A stretch of 15,793 bases of DNA from an uncultured Pseudomonadota bacterium (lineage in GTDB: Bacteria > Pseudomonadota > Gammaproteobacteria > Burkholderiales > Burkholderiaceae), in NCBI GenBank assembly GCA_946480245.1, contig CAMLIZ010000106.1, forward strand, positions 1 through 15,793, read 5' to 3'. Under the pieces are notes generated by a model that was given only the letters and a program-made list of their open reading frames with translations, searched no databases and was not told the origin of the DNA. Below, in pieces: positions 8,318 through 15,793 of this stretch (position 1 is the first letter of the stretch; every line of letters starts with the position of its first letter). Position numbers and translations under genes: made by a program.

Positions 8318-10021
8318 ATGAACGACAGCACCGCATCCTTCCACGAGGCGCGCGACTTCCTGCTGCGCCACCGCACCGACTACGCCACCGCCTACCGCGA
8401 CTTCCGCTGGCCGGCGCTGCAGCACTTCAACTGGGCGCTGGACCACTTCGACGTGATGGCGCGCGGCAACGACGCCACCGCGCTGCACATCGTGGGCGAG
8501 GACGGCAGCGAGATCCGACGCAGCTTCGCGCAGCTGGCCGAGCGTTCGTCGCAGGTGGCCAACCACCTGCGCAGCCTGGGCGTGCGGCGCGGCGATCGCG
8601 TGCTGCTGATGCTGGGCAACGAACTGCCGCTGTGGGAGCTGATGCTGGCCGTGATCAAGCTCGGCGCGGTGATGATCCCGGCCACCGCGTTGCTGACCAC
8701 CGAGGACCTGCGCGACCGGCTGCAGCGCGGGCAGGTGCGCCACGTGGTCACCACCAGCGCGCACACGGCCAAGTTCGCCACGCTGGAGGGCGACTACACG
8801 CGCCTGGCCATCGGCGAGCCGGTGGCCGGCTGGCAGCGCTTCGAGGACGCGGCGGGCGCGCCCACCGCGTTCACGCCCGACGCGCCCACGGTGGCCACCG
8901 ACCCGCTGCTGCTGTACTTCACCTCCGGCACCACGTCGAAGCCGAAGCTGGTGCTGCACACGCACCAGAGCTACCCGGTGGGGCACTTGTCCACGATGTA
9001 CTGGATCGGGCTGCAGCCCGGCGACGTGCACCTGAACATCTCGTCGCCCGGCTGGGCCAAGCACGCGTGGAGCTGCTTCTTCGCGCCGTGGAACGCCGGT
9101 GCCTGCGTGTTCATCTACAACTACGCGCGCTTCAACGCGCAGGCGCTGCTGCGCGTGCTGGAGCAGCACCGCGTGAGCAGCCTGTGCGCGCCGCCCACCG
9201 TGTGGCGCATGCTGATCCAGGAAGACCTGGCGGCCTATCGCGGCCGCCTGGCACTGCGCGAGGTGGTGGGCGCGGGCGAGCCGCTGAACCCGGAGATCAT
9301 CGAGCAGGTGCGCAACGCGTGGAGCCTGCCGCTGCGCGACGGCTACGGCCAGACCGAGACCACCGCGCAGATCGGCAATCCGCCGGGCCAGCCGCTCAAG
9401 CCCGGCTCGATGGGCCGCCCGCTGCCGGGCTACACCGTGGCGCTGCTCGACGTGAACGGGCAGCCGGCCGACGAAGGCGAGGTGTGCCTCGAGCTCTCGC
9501 CGCGCCCGCTGGGCCTGATGACGGGCTACCAGGATGCCGAGTCGCGCAACGCCGACGCGATGCGCGACGGCCGCTATCACACCGGCGACGTGGCCGCGCG
9601 CGACGCCGACGGCTACATCACCTTCGTGGGCCGCGCCGACGACGTGTTCAAGGCCTCGGACTACCGCATCAGCCCGTTCGAGCTGGAGAGCGCGCTGATC
9701 GAGCACGAGGCGGTGGCCGAGGTGGCCATCGTGCCCAGCCCCGACCCGCTGCGCCTGGCCGTGCCCAAGGCCTACGTGATCCTGGTGGCCGGCGCGCAGC
9801 CGGGGCCCGAGCTGGCGCAGGCGCTGTTCGCGTTTGCGCGCCGGCAGCTGGCGGCGTACAAGCGCGTGCGCCGCATCGAGTTCGTGCCCGAGCTGCCCAA
9901 GACCATCTCCGGCAAGATCCGCCGCGTGGAGCTGCGCACGCAGGAGGCCGAGCGCCATGCCGCCGGCCAGCGCGGCGCGCACGAATACCACGAAGACGAC
10001 TTCGACGGGCTCAAGGCTTGA
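8318..10021 (+). CDS. Acyl-CoA synthetase, ACSM/acetyl-CoA-synthetase-like
   Basis: The product is 567 residues, again an ANL ligase but of a different branch. Its N-terminus resembles ACSM and acetyl-CoA synthetase-like proteins (FNWALDHFD), its P-loop is YFTSGTTSKPKLV (from residue 200), A5 is GYGQTETT (from 342), A7 is YHTGDVA, and the hinge is GRADDVFKASDYRISPFELE (from 438). The catalytic Lys is in ISGKIRR (K533). SPGWAKHAWS is typical of the medium-chain group. It should activate a short, medium-chain or aromatic acid in the cytosol. ATG 8318 follows GGAGG (8307-8311) at 6 nt, and the gap to the previous synthetase is 22 bp, so the two form an operon. Its 3' end overlaps the convergent esterase-monooxygenase gene by 11 bp. 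Having two ligases suggests that one substrate yields two acids of unlike size, which is inference. Confidence 0.9.
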   Translation: MNDSTASFHEARDFLLRHRTDYATAYRDFRWPALQHFNWALDHFDVMARGNDATALHIVGEDGSEIRRSFAQLAERSSQVANHLRSLGVRRGDRVLLMLGNELPLWELMLAVIKLGAVMIPATALLTTEDLRDRLQRGQVRHVVTTSAHTAKFATLEGDYTRLAIGEPVAGWQRFEDAAGAPTAFTPDAPTVATDPLLLYFTSGTTSKPKLVLHTHQSYPVGHLSTMYWIGLQPGDVHLNISSPGWAKHAWSCFFAPWNAGACVFIYNYARFNAQALLRVLEQHRVSSLCAPPTVWRMLIQEDLAAYRGRLALREVVGAGEPLNPEIIEQVRNAWSLPLRDGYGQTETTAQIGNPPGQPLKPGSMGRPLPGYTVALLDVNGQPADEGEVCLELSPRPLGLMTGYQDAESRNADAMRDGRYHTGDVAARDADGYITFVGRADDVFKASDYRISPFELESALIEHEAVAEVAIVPSPDPLRLAVPKAYVILVAGAQPGPELAQALFAFARRQLAAYKRVRRIEFVPELPKTISGKIRRVELRTQEAERHAAGQRGAHEYHEDDFDGLKA

Positions 10022-12380
10022 GCGCGTCGCGCGCGGTGGCGCGCCCGAAGCTCAGGGTGCCGTCGTTCAAGCGGCCGAAGCGCAAGGTGAGCCAGTCGCG
10101 CAGGTAGTTCTGGTTCACGCGCCAGGGGAACCGCGTGCCCTGCTTGGGCAGGCGCTCGACGGCGCGCTGCACGTAGCCCGACGAGAAATCGAGGAAAGGC
10201 CGGGCCGGCTCGGCCGGGTCGGGCCGCGGCAGCGCCACCGCATGGCCGTGGCGCTGCATGTACTGCAGCAGGCGGCAGGCATAGCGCGCGGTGAGGTCGG
10301 CCTTCAGCGTCCACGAGGCATTGGTGTAGCCGAAGGTCGACACCAGGTTGGGCACGCCGGCGAACATCACGCCCTTGTAGGCCATCGTGCGGCCCAGCTC
10401 GACCGGCACGCCGTCCACCGCCAGCGTGGCCTCGCCGAGCAGGCTCATCTCCAGGCCGGTGGCGGTGACCACGATGTCGGCCTCCAGCTGCCGGCCCGAT
10501 GCGAGCTGCACGCCGTGCTCGGTGAACCTGGAGATGCGATCGGTGAGCACCGAGGCACGGCCCTCGCGGATGGCGCGGAACAGGTCGCCGTCGGGCACCA
10601 CGCAGATGCGCTGGTCCCAGGGGTTGTAGTGCGGCGTGAAATGCGTATCCGCGTCGGCTGCGCTGCCGAGCTGCGCGCGCACGCGCTGCACCAGCTGCGC
10701 CTTCACCGCCTGCGGCCAGCGCCGTGCGAGCTTGAAGAACAACATGCCGACGAGCAGGTTTTTCGCGCGCACCAGCGCGTAGGCCACACGTGCCGGCAGC
10801 ACGCGCTTGAGCGCTTCTGCGATCGCGTCGCGCGAGGGCAGCGCCACCACGTAGGTGGGCGAGCGCTGCAGCATCGTCACGTGCGCGGCGGTGCGCGCCA
10901 GCTCGGGCACCAACGTGACCGCGGTGGCGCCGCTGCCGATCACCAGCACGCGCTGGCCGGCGGTGCTCAGGTGCTCGGGCCAGTGCTGCGGGTGCACCCA
11001 CTCGCCGCGGTACACGGTCTCGTTGGGGAACGACGGCCGGTAACCCGCGGCGTAGCGGTAGTAGCCGCTGCAGGCCAGCAGGAAGCGGCAGCGCAGCTGC
11101 AGCCGCTCGCGCGCCGGACCGCGCTCGATCTCCAGCTGCCAGCACGCGTCGGCCGACGACCAGTTCGCGCTCACCAGCCGGTGGCCGAAGCGAATGTGCG
11201 GCTCGATGCCGTGCTCGGCCGCCGTCTCGCGGATGTAGCGCAGGATCGCCGGCCCGTCGGCGATCGCCTTCGGATCGCGCCAGGGCTTGAACGCATAGCC
11301 CAGCGTGTACATGTCGGAGTCGGAGCGGATGCCAGGGTAGCGGAACAGGTCCCAGGTGCCGCCGATGGCATCGCGCGCCTCCAGGATCGCGTAGCGCTGC
11401 CCGGGGCACTGCGCCTGCAGTTGCACGGCCGCACCGATGCCCGACAGGCCGGCGCCCACGATCACCACGTCCAGCGGCTCGGTGCCGCGCAGCGGGCCGG
11501 CATCGCGCAGGAAGCGCGCGGCCTGCGCCACCGAGCGCCGGGCCTCCGGCAGCCATTGCAGCAGCTGCCACGCATGCGGCACGGTGGGCCACACCTGCAG
11601 CTGCACGTCCACGCCGGCGGCACGCGCCTTCTCGGCCAGTCGCAGGCTGTCGTCGCGCAGCACCTCGTCGGCGCCCACGTGCAGCAGCAGCGGCGGCAGG
11701 CCGGCCAGCGCGCCGAGCAACGGTGATGCGGCCGGCTGCGCCGGGTCGGCCGCGCCCAGGTAGGCGTGCACCAGGTGCTCGAGCGCCGGCCCGTGGAACA
11801 TCGGGTCGCGCTCGGCGTTGTCGAGCAGCGAGGCGCTGCCCCCGGTGAGGTCGGTGGACGGCGAGAACAGCGCCGCGGCATCGGGCAGGCGCTGGCCGGC
11901 GTCGCGCTGCGCCAGCATCAGCGCCAGCGCGAGGTTGCCGCCGGCACTGTCGCCGGCCAGCGCGATGCGGGCGTCGCCCACCTGTGCGCACAGCGCGCGC
12001 CATGCGGCGCACACGTCGTCCAGCCCGGCGGGAAACGGATGCTCGGGTGCGAGCCGGTAGTCGGGCACGAACACGCGCGCACCCTGTCGCGCGAAGGCCG
12101 CGGTGACCGGCCGGTGCGTGCGCGGCGAGCAACCGACGAAGCCGCCACCGTGCACGTACATCAGCGTGAACTGGGCTGCGGCGCCGTCGGCCGCCTCGAC
12201 CCATTCGCCAGGCACGCCGCCCAGCGCGTCGCGGTGATGGCGCACGCCGTGCGGCGCCGGCAGCGGCGAGTTGAACACCGCGCGCACGCGCTTCAGGTCG
12301 CGCATGTCGCCCAGCGCGGGCTTCACGCGCCGGCGCACGAGGTACGACGCCAGCTTCGCCTGCCAGCTGCCTTGGCTCAT
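10011..12380 (-). CDS. Fused HSL-type esterase / Baeyer-Villiger-type FAD monooxygenase
   Basis: One unbroken frame of 789 residues carries two enzymes. Residues 1-295 are an alpha/beta hydrolase of the hormone-sensitive-lipase family: oxyanion motif HGGG (77-80), nucleophile elbow GDSAGG (S145), likely Asp D238 and His H269. Residues 303-789 are a class B flavoprotein monooxygenase: FAD motif GAGLSG (309-314), GGTWDLFRYPG, the type I Baeyer-Villiger fingerprint YRGEWVHPQHWP (457-468, with Tyr for the usual Phe), and NADP motif GSGATA (482-487). The join (RDAGPLRGTEPLDVVIVG) is short with no stop or frameshift. A Baeyer-Villiger enzyme makes an ester from a ketone, so an attached esterase could cleave it to acid and alcohol. 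The start ATG overlaps the permease stop by 4 bp (ATGA), meaning translational coupling. No signal peptide is seen, so it should be cytosolic. Family calls are firm; the substrate is unknown, and EtaA/MymA-type activity is a guess. Confidence 0.92.
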   Translation of the reverse strand: MSQGSWQAKLASYLVRRRVKPALGDMRDLKRVRAVFNSPLPAPHGVRHHRDALGGVPGEWVEAADGAAAQFTLMYVHGGGFVGCSPRTHRPVTAAFARQGARVFVPDYRLAPEHPFPAGLDDVCAAWRALCAQVGDARIALAGDSAGGNLALALMLAQRDAGQRLPDAAALFSPSTDLTGGSASLLDNAERDPMFHGPALEHLVHAYLGAADPAQPAASPLLGALAGLPPLLLHVGADEVLRDDSLRLAEKARAAGVDVQLQVWPTVPHAWQLLQWLPEARRSVAQAARFLRDAGPLRGTEPLDVVIVGAGLSGIGAAVQLQAQCPGQRYAILEARDAIGGTWDLFRYPGIRSDSDMYTLGYAFKPWRDPKAIADGPAILRYIRETAAEHGIEPHIRFGHRLVSANWSSADACWQLEIERGPARERLQLRCRFLLACSGYYRYAAGYRPSFPNETVYRGEWVHPQHWPEHLSTAGQRVLVIGSGATAVTLVPELARTAAHVTMLQRSPTYVVALPSRDAIAEALKRVLPARVAYALVRAKNLLVGMLFFKLARRWPQAVKAQLVQRVRAQLGSAADADTHFTPHYNPWDQRICVVPDGDLFRAIREGRASVLTDRISRFTEHGVQLASGRQLEADIVVTATGLEMSLLGEATLAVDGVPVELGRTMAYKGVMFAGVPNLVSTFGYTNASWTLKADLTARYACRLLQYMQRHGHAVALPRPDPAEPARPFLDFSSGYVQRAVERLPKQGTRFPWRVNQNYLRDWLTLRFGRLNDGTLSFGRATARDALKP

Positions 12381-13117
12381 ACGGGCTTGAGGAACAGGCC
12401 GATCGTGAGTGCGATGCCGATGCACACGATCGCGATGCGCAGCAGCCGCTCGTTCACGCGGCGCAGCGCCCAGGCGCCGAGCAGGCCGCCAGCCATGGCG
12501 CCGGCGCCCAGCACCAGCGCCTCGCGCCAGTGCACCTGCGGCGAGGTGACGAACAAGGCCACCGCCGACGCGTTCATCACCCCGGCCAGCACGTTCTTGG
12601 TGGCGCCGGCGTTGCGCGTGGGCAGGCCGGCCATCGTGAGCGCGGCCATCATCAGAAAGCCGATGCCGCCGCCGAAGTAGCCGCCGTACACCGCGATCAG
12701 GAACTGCGCGCTGCCGGCCGCCACCGGCCCCAGGTGCACGGCGCTCTCGCCCGGCTTGCGGAAGAAGCTGCCCCAGGTGAACACCCCGGTGGCGAACAGC
12801 ACCAGCCACGGCACCAGCCGCGTGAACACGCTGGAGGGCGTTTTCAGCAGCAGCAGGCCGCCCACCGCGCCGCCCGCGATGCTGAGCACGAACAGCGCCC
12901 AGAACGGCAGCCGCCCGGCGCCGGTGACCAGTCGCCGCCCGGCGAAGCCGGAGGTGACCTGCCCCGGAAACAGCGCCACGGTGGAGGTGATGTTGGCGGC
13001 CAGCGGCGTCATGCCGGCCACGATGAGCGCCGGCAAGGTGACGAACGAGCCGCCGCCGGCCAGTGCATTCTGCAGGCCGGCCCACAGGCCGGCGACGAGG
13101 ACCAGAGCGATCAGCAT
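12377..13117 (-). CDS. TauE/SafE family membrane permease
   Basis: The product is 246 residues, almost wholly hydrophobic, with about eight membrane segments in the two-fold repeat of the TauE/SafE family. Typical motifs are the first repeat's NALAGGGSFVTLPAL, where the family has G-G-G-S, TSTVALFPG after it, and the second repeat's YGGYFGGGIGFLMMAAL. Members have been linked to export of sulfite, sulfoacetate and other organosulfur or carboxylate anions; the substrate here is not determinable. The start ATG 13117 has no evident ribosome site. It lies 71 bp after the SCO gene stop on the same strand, so it might be read from that operon. Its stop overlaps the esterase-monooxygenase start by 4 bp, which ties the two functionally: it may move the substrate or product of that enzyme. 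Family call is strong, role is inference. Confidence 0.88.
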   Translation of the reverse strand: MLIALVLVAGLWAGLQNALAGGGSFVTLPALIVAGMTPLAANITSTVALFPGQVTSGFAGRRLVTGAGRLPFWALFVLSIAGGAVGGLLLLKTPSSVFTRLVPWLVLFATGVFTWGSFFRKPGESAVHLGPVAAGSAQFLIAVYGGYFGGGIGFLMMAALTMAGLPTRNAGATKNVLAGVMNASAVALFVTSPQVHWREALVLGAGAMAGGLLGAWALRRVNERLLRIAIVCIGIALTIGLFLKPV

Positions 13118-13147
13118 GAAGTGCGCGCGAGGAGGATGAGGCGCCTT

Positions 13148-13162
13148 CGCCCCGAGGGGGCG
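13148..13162 (-). terminator. Small GC hairpin between the SCO and permease genes
   Basis: CGCCCC pairs with GGGGCG around GAG, in the 71-bp gap after the SCO stop. There is no T run on either side. It could weaken read-through from the nirK operon into the permease pair, or be chance at this GC content. Confidence 0.25.
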
Positions 13163-13188
13163 TAGCGTACCCTCCCCGCGCCGCGGCT

Positions 13189-13767
13189 TCAGGCGGCCAG
13201 CGTGCGCACCGCCCGCACCAGCGCCGGATCGGCCTTGCCCAGCACGTCGGAATGCGCGTTCACGCGGCCGTCGCGGTCGAGCAGCAGGATGCGCGTGGAG
13301 TGGTTGAACTCGCCGCTGGCCAGGCGCCGGTACTGCACGCCCAGCACCGCGGCGATCTTGCGTGCGCCGGCCTCGTCGGGCACGGCCACGGTCCAGCGCG
13401 CGTCGGCGTGGTGCGCCTGCGCGGCCTTCTTCAGCGCGGCCGCGTCGTCACGCGCGGGGTCGAACGACACCATCAGCACGCGCGTGCGCTGCCGCGCCGC
13501 GGGGCCGGCCTTGTCGAGCGTGAACTGGAGGGTCTCGAAGATCATCGGGCAGACCATCTCGCACGAGGTGTAGAACATGCTCACCAGCAGCGGCTCGCCG
13601 CGCAGCTCGGGCAGGTGCAGGCGGTGGCCGTCCTGGTCGGTCAGCGGCACGTCGAGGCGGTAGACGGAGCTGGCAGGCAGTGCGTCAGCGGCCAGCGCAG
13701 GCAGCGCACCGAGCGCGAGCAGCTGGCCCAGCACGTGGCGGCGCGAAAGCAGCAGGGAGGTGTTCAT
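13189..13767 (-). CDS. SCO1/SenC-type copper chaperone
   Basis: The product is 192 residues with a thioredoxin fold, the family that carries copper to the CuA site of cytochrome oxidase and, in denitrifiers, possibly to copper nitrite reductase. The three copper ligands are visible: Cys69 and Cys73 in FYTSCEMVCP, and His156 in FNHSTRILLLD. The family strand VSFDPARDD is also present. The N-terminus has SRRHVLG before a hydrophobic stretch and an ALA-AD cut site near residue 26, so export may be by the Tat route to the periplasm. ATG 13767 overlaps the nirV stop by 4 bp (ATGA), which fixes the start and implies coupled translation; there is no strong ribosome site of its own. Sitting third after nirK and nirV, it most likely metallates NirK. 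Family is sure; NirK as client is inferred from position. Confidence 0.92.
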   Translation of the reverse strand: MNTSLLLSRRHVLGQLLALGALPALAADALPASSVYRLDVPLTDQDGHRLHLPELRGEPLLVSMFYTSCEMVCPMIFETLQFTLDKAGPAARQRTRVLMVSFDPARDDAAALKKAAQAHHADARWTVAVPDEAGARKIAAVLGVQYRRLASGEFNHSTRILLLDRDGRVNAHSDVLGKADPALVRAVRTLAA

Positions 13768-14570
13768 CGTGAAGTACCGGAAGCCGGCCGTGCGCAGCGG
13801 AACCCGAGGGTGCGCGTGCTGTCGGCCGCGTTGAGGGAGGACAGCAGCGCCACGCGCATCAGCACGGCATAGCTGTCGCGGCGCACGACGCTGATCGCGC
13901 CGGCGCCGCAGAACTTGAGCGTGTCGGGATCGCCCTGGGTGCGGCTGTCGCCGCTGATGAAGAGCGCGTTGAAGTCGTCCACCCATTCCCACACCAGCCC
14001 GTGCAGGTTGCGCACGCCGTACAGGTTGGCCGGCCCGCCCACCGCGGGCAGGCGGGCCTGTGCCGGGCGTTCGTACCAGCCGAGGATCTGGCGCTGCCAT
14101 TGCGGGTCGTCGCGCGCATCGGCGCGTGTGGCGTCGGCCGCGGCGGCGTACTCCCATTCGAGCCAGGTCGGCAGCCGTGCGCCCTCGCTTTCACAAAAGG
14201 CGCGTGCGGCGAACCAGCTCACTTCGGTGACCGGCGCACTCGCCGCATCGGCGGCGGGTTGCAGCGCGCCCGGCCAGCCGGCCAGGTAGCCGGCACCGGC
14301 AAACACCTCGGGCGCCTGGCCGCGCTGCCATTCGGGATGCAGGCGCACGAACTCGGCGAACTCGCCCGCGGTGACCGGCATGGCGCGCAGCTCGAACGGC
14401 GCCACCGTGACGGGTGCCGTTGCGCGTTCGGGCAGGTCCTGCGGCAGCACGCTCTGGAAGCTGCCGCCGGGCACGTGCACGTAGTCGGCGGCATGCCCGG
14501 TCAGCGTGATGCAGGCGAGCAGCGCGGCCGCGAGCTGGCGCGCAGGCCGGGCGCGGATCACGCTGCGCAT
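13764..14570 (-). CDS. nirV: NirV-like formylglycine-generating-enzyme-fold protein
   Basis: The product is 268 residues. A Sec-type signal peptide (1-27, cut near GHA-AD) is followed by an FGE-sulfatase (SUMF1) domain: YVHVPGGSF at the start, then MPVTAGEFAEFV, SWFAARAFCESEG, ARLPTWLEWEYAA, NLHGLVWEWVDDF and the closing LGFRCARP. NirV genes stand directly after nirK in many denitrifiers, and here only 20 bp separate them. The catalytic Cys pair of true FGE, in the segment after R-G-G-S-x, is not found; that part reads VRRDSYAVLMRVALLSS. Oxidation of sulfatase Cys to formylglycine is therefore unlikely, as is known to be a question for NirV proteins generally, and the role in nitrite reduction is unsettled. 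It overlaps the SCO gene by 4 bp. Identity is supported by both fold and position. Confidence 0.85.
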   Translation of the reverse strand: MRSVIRARPARQLAAALLACITLTGHAADYVHVPGGSFQSVLPQDLPERATAPVTVAPFELRAMPVTAGEFAEFVRLHPEWQRGQAPEVFAGAGYLAGWPGALQPAADAASAPVTEVSWFAARAFCESEGARLPTWLEWEYAAAADATRADARDDPQWQRQILGWYERPAQARLPAVGGPANLYGVRNLHGLVWEWVDDFNALFISGDSRTQGDPDTLKFCGAGAISVVRRDSYAVLMRVALLSSLNAADSTRTLGFRCARPASGTSR

Positions 14571-14590
14571 CTGCGGCCCCGGCCTCTGGC

Positions 14591-15793
14591 TCAGTGCGCC
14601 GCGGCGGCAGGTGTGGCGGCCGGCTGCGCGCGCGCCTTCTTCACCTCGTCGGCCGTGATGCGGCCACCCGGGTTGCCCCAGCTGTTGAGCACGTAGGTGA
14701 GGATGTTGGCCACCTCGTCGTCGTTGAGCTGCGACATCGGCGGCATCACCGAGTTGTATTCCTGGCCGTTGACCGTGACCTTGCCGGTCAGACCGTGCAG
14801 CAGGATGCCGATCGGGCGCTTGGTGTCGGCGGCGATGAAGTCGGACTTGGCCAGCGGCGGGAACACGCCGGGCAGGCCGGCGCCATTGGCCTGGTGGCAC
14901 ACCGAGCAGGTGCCGGCAAACAGCTGCTGGCCGGCTTGCACCTGGTCCTGCACTGACAGCACGCCGGAGGCGGCCGCGGCCGTGGCCCTGGTGACTGCAG
15001 CAAGGTTGGGCGCCGAGCGGTCGCCGAGGTACACCGAATCCAGCTCCTTGCCGGAGTAGATGGTCTTGTCCTCCGGGCCGTCGACCTTCAGGATCGCCAG
15101 CGCACCCTTGTTGAAGGCACGGAAGATCGAGTGATCCACCAGCACGTAGCTGCCCGGCACCCGGGTGCGGAAGCGCGCGATCGCCGCGCCGCCGGCCGGG
15201 ATCAGGGTGGTCTGCACGTTGGTCTGCACGTTGGTGCCGCCTTCGAAGCGCACCTGGTCGAAGATGGCGCCGATCACGTGGAAGCTGGACACCAAGTTCG
15301 GCCCGCCGTTGCCGACGTACAGCCGCACCGTCTCATTGGTCTTGGCCTTCAGCGCCTTGTCGCCGGTGAGCGCACCCTCGGCGCCGTTGAACAGCACGTA
15401 GGTGGGCCGCTCGTCGATCGCCTTCTCCATGTCGAAGGGCTGCAGGCCCTTCTCGCGGTACTTGCCCTGCGTGTAGAAGTCGCCCTGCATCACGTAGTAC
15501 TCGTGATCCACCTTCGGCATGCCCTGCGGCGGCTCGATCAGGATCAGGCCGTACATGCCGTTGGCCACGTGCATGCCCACCGGCGCGGTGGCGCAGTGGT
15601 ACACGTACAGGCCTTCGTTGAGCGCCTTGAACGTGAACTTCGACTCGTGCCCCGGCGCCGTGAAGCTGGAGGCCGCGCCGCCGCCCGGGCCCGTGACCCC
15701 GTGCAGGTCGATGTTGTGCGGCATCTTGTTGTTCGGGTGGTTCTTCAGGTGGAACTCCACCGTGTCGCCCTGGCGCACGCGGATGAAGCTGCC
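14591..15793 (-). CDS. nirK: Copper nitrite reductase with C-terminal haem c domain (5' end missing)
   Basis: The window holds 400 residues; the N-terminus and promoter lie beyond the right edge. NirK reduces nitrite to nitric oxide in the periplasm. Counting from the first visible residue, type 1 copper ligands are His26, Cys67, His75 and Met80, and type 2 ligands are His31, His66 and the His in [10 protein letters not shown]. The catalytic Asp29 (PHNIDLH) and the His of SSFHVIG are also present. The short Cys-to-His loop (CATAPVGMH) is the class II, AniA-like form. After the cupredoxin part comes a cytochrome c domain with CSVCH for haem attachment and MPPMSQL for the axial Met, ending in an Ala/Pro tail. 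That domain makes it a three-domain NirK in which the haem can pass electrons to the type 1 copper. nirV starts 20 bp downstream. Confidence 0.95.
   Translation of the reverse strand, partial: GSFIRVRQGDTVEFHLKNHPNNKMPHNIDLHGVTGPGGGAASSFTAPGHESKFTFKALNEGLYVYHCATAPVGMHVANGMYGLILIEPPQGMPKVDHEYYVMQGDFYTQGKYREKGLQPFDMEKAIDERPTYVLFNGAEGALTGDKALKAKTNETVRLYVGNGGPNLVSSFHVIGAIFDQVRFEGGTNVQTNVQTTLIPAGGAAIARFRTRVPGSYVLVDHSIFRAFNKGALAILKVDGPEDKTIYSGKELDSVYLGDRSAPNLAAVTRATAAAASGVLSVQDQVQAGQQLFAGTCSVCHQANGAGLPGVFPPLAKSDFIAADTKRPIGILLHGLTGKVTVNGQEYNSVMPPMSQLNDDEVANILTYVLNSWGNPGGRITADEVKKARAQPAATPAAAAH

Noticed and set aside
9834..11726. 630-codon plus-strand frame opposite the esterase-monooxygenase
   Set aside because: Its peptide is a GC-driven shadow lacking any recognisable motif, and the minus strand encodes every catalytic motif of two enzymes.

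Overview
The window is about 15.8 kb of very GC-rich DNA, densely coded on both strands. Codon use, the Pro-Ala/Pro-Thr-linker lipoprotein, the PXPV-type small exported protein and the nirK-nirV-sco cluster together suggest a denitrifying betaproteobacterium, probably Burkholderiales of the Rubrivivax/Leptothrix/Methylibium kind. That placement is inference from gene style, not from a marker gene.

Layout, left to right. (1) 1-477, minus strand: 5' end of a lipoprotein gene with a long Pro-Ala/Pro-Thr linker. It runs off the left edge through a pure 48-base G run that looks like an assembly or sequencing artefact. (2) 478-802: gene-poor spacer with several inverted repeats. (3) 803-4386, plus strand: a two-gene signalling unit, a double-domain KaiC-like ATPase whose stop overlaps the start of a PAS hybrid histidine kinase. 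(4) 4373-4579, minus strand: the 3' remnant of a short-chain dehydrogenase gene, convergent with the kinase. (5) 4749-6506, plus strand: a small exported Asp-rich protein, a perfect 12-bp stem-loop, and a KgtP-type (MHS family) dicarboxylate/alpha-ketoglutarate symporter whose ATG lies inside that stem. (6) 6595-10021, plus strand: two consecutive acyl-CoA synthetase genes 22 bp apart. (7) 10011-13117, minus strand: a TauE/SafE permease, coupled by a 4-bp overlap to a 789-residue protein that joins an HSL-type esterase to a Baeyer-Villiger-type flavin monooxygenase. (8) 13189-15793, minus strand: nirK (5' end missing, with C-terminal haem c domain), nirV and a SCO/SenC copper chaperone, tightly packed as an operon.

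How the genes may work together. nirK-nirV-sco forms a nitrite-reduction unit: the reductase, its usual FGE-fold partner and a copper-delivery protein. The esterase-monooxygenase fusion could turn a ketone into an ester and cleave it to an acid and an alcohol. The two convergent acyl-CoA synthetases could then activate the acid, and the KgtP-like carrier imports organic acids. This grouping recalls the mycobacterial mymA operon, where monooxygenase, lipase, dehydrogenase and acyl-CoA synthetase are separate genes. The KaiC-like/kinase pair has no kaiA or kaiB beside it, so it is more likely a general ATP-driven signalling module than a clock.

The least ordinary items are the esterase-monooxygenase fusion, the KaiC-like/kinase pair, the start codon hidden in a terminator-like hairpin, and the 24-bp palindrome just upstream of the lipoprotein gene.
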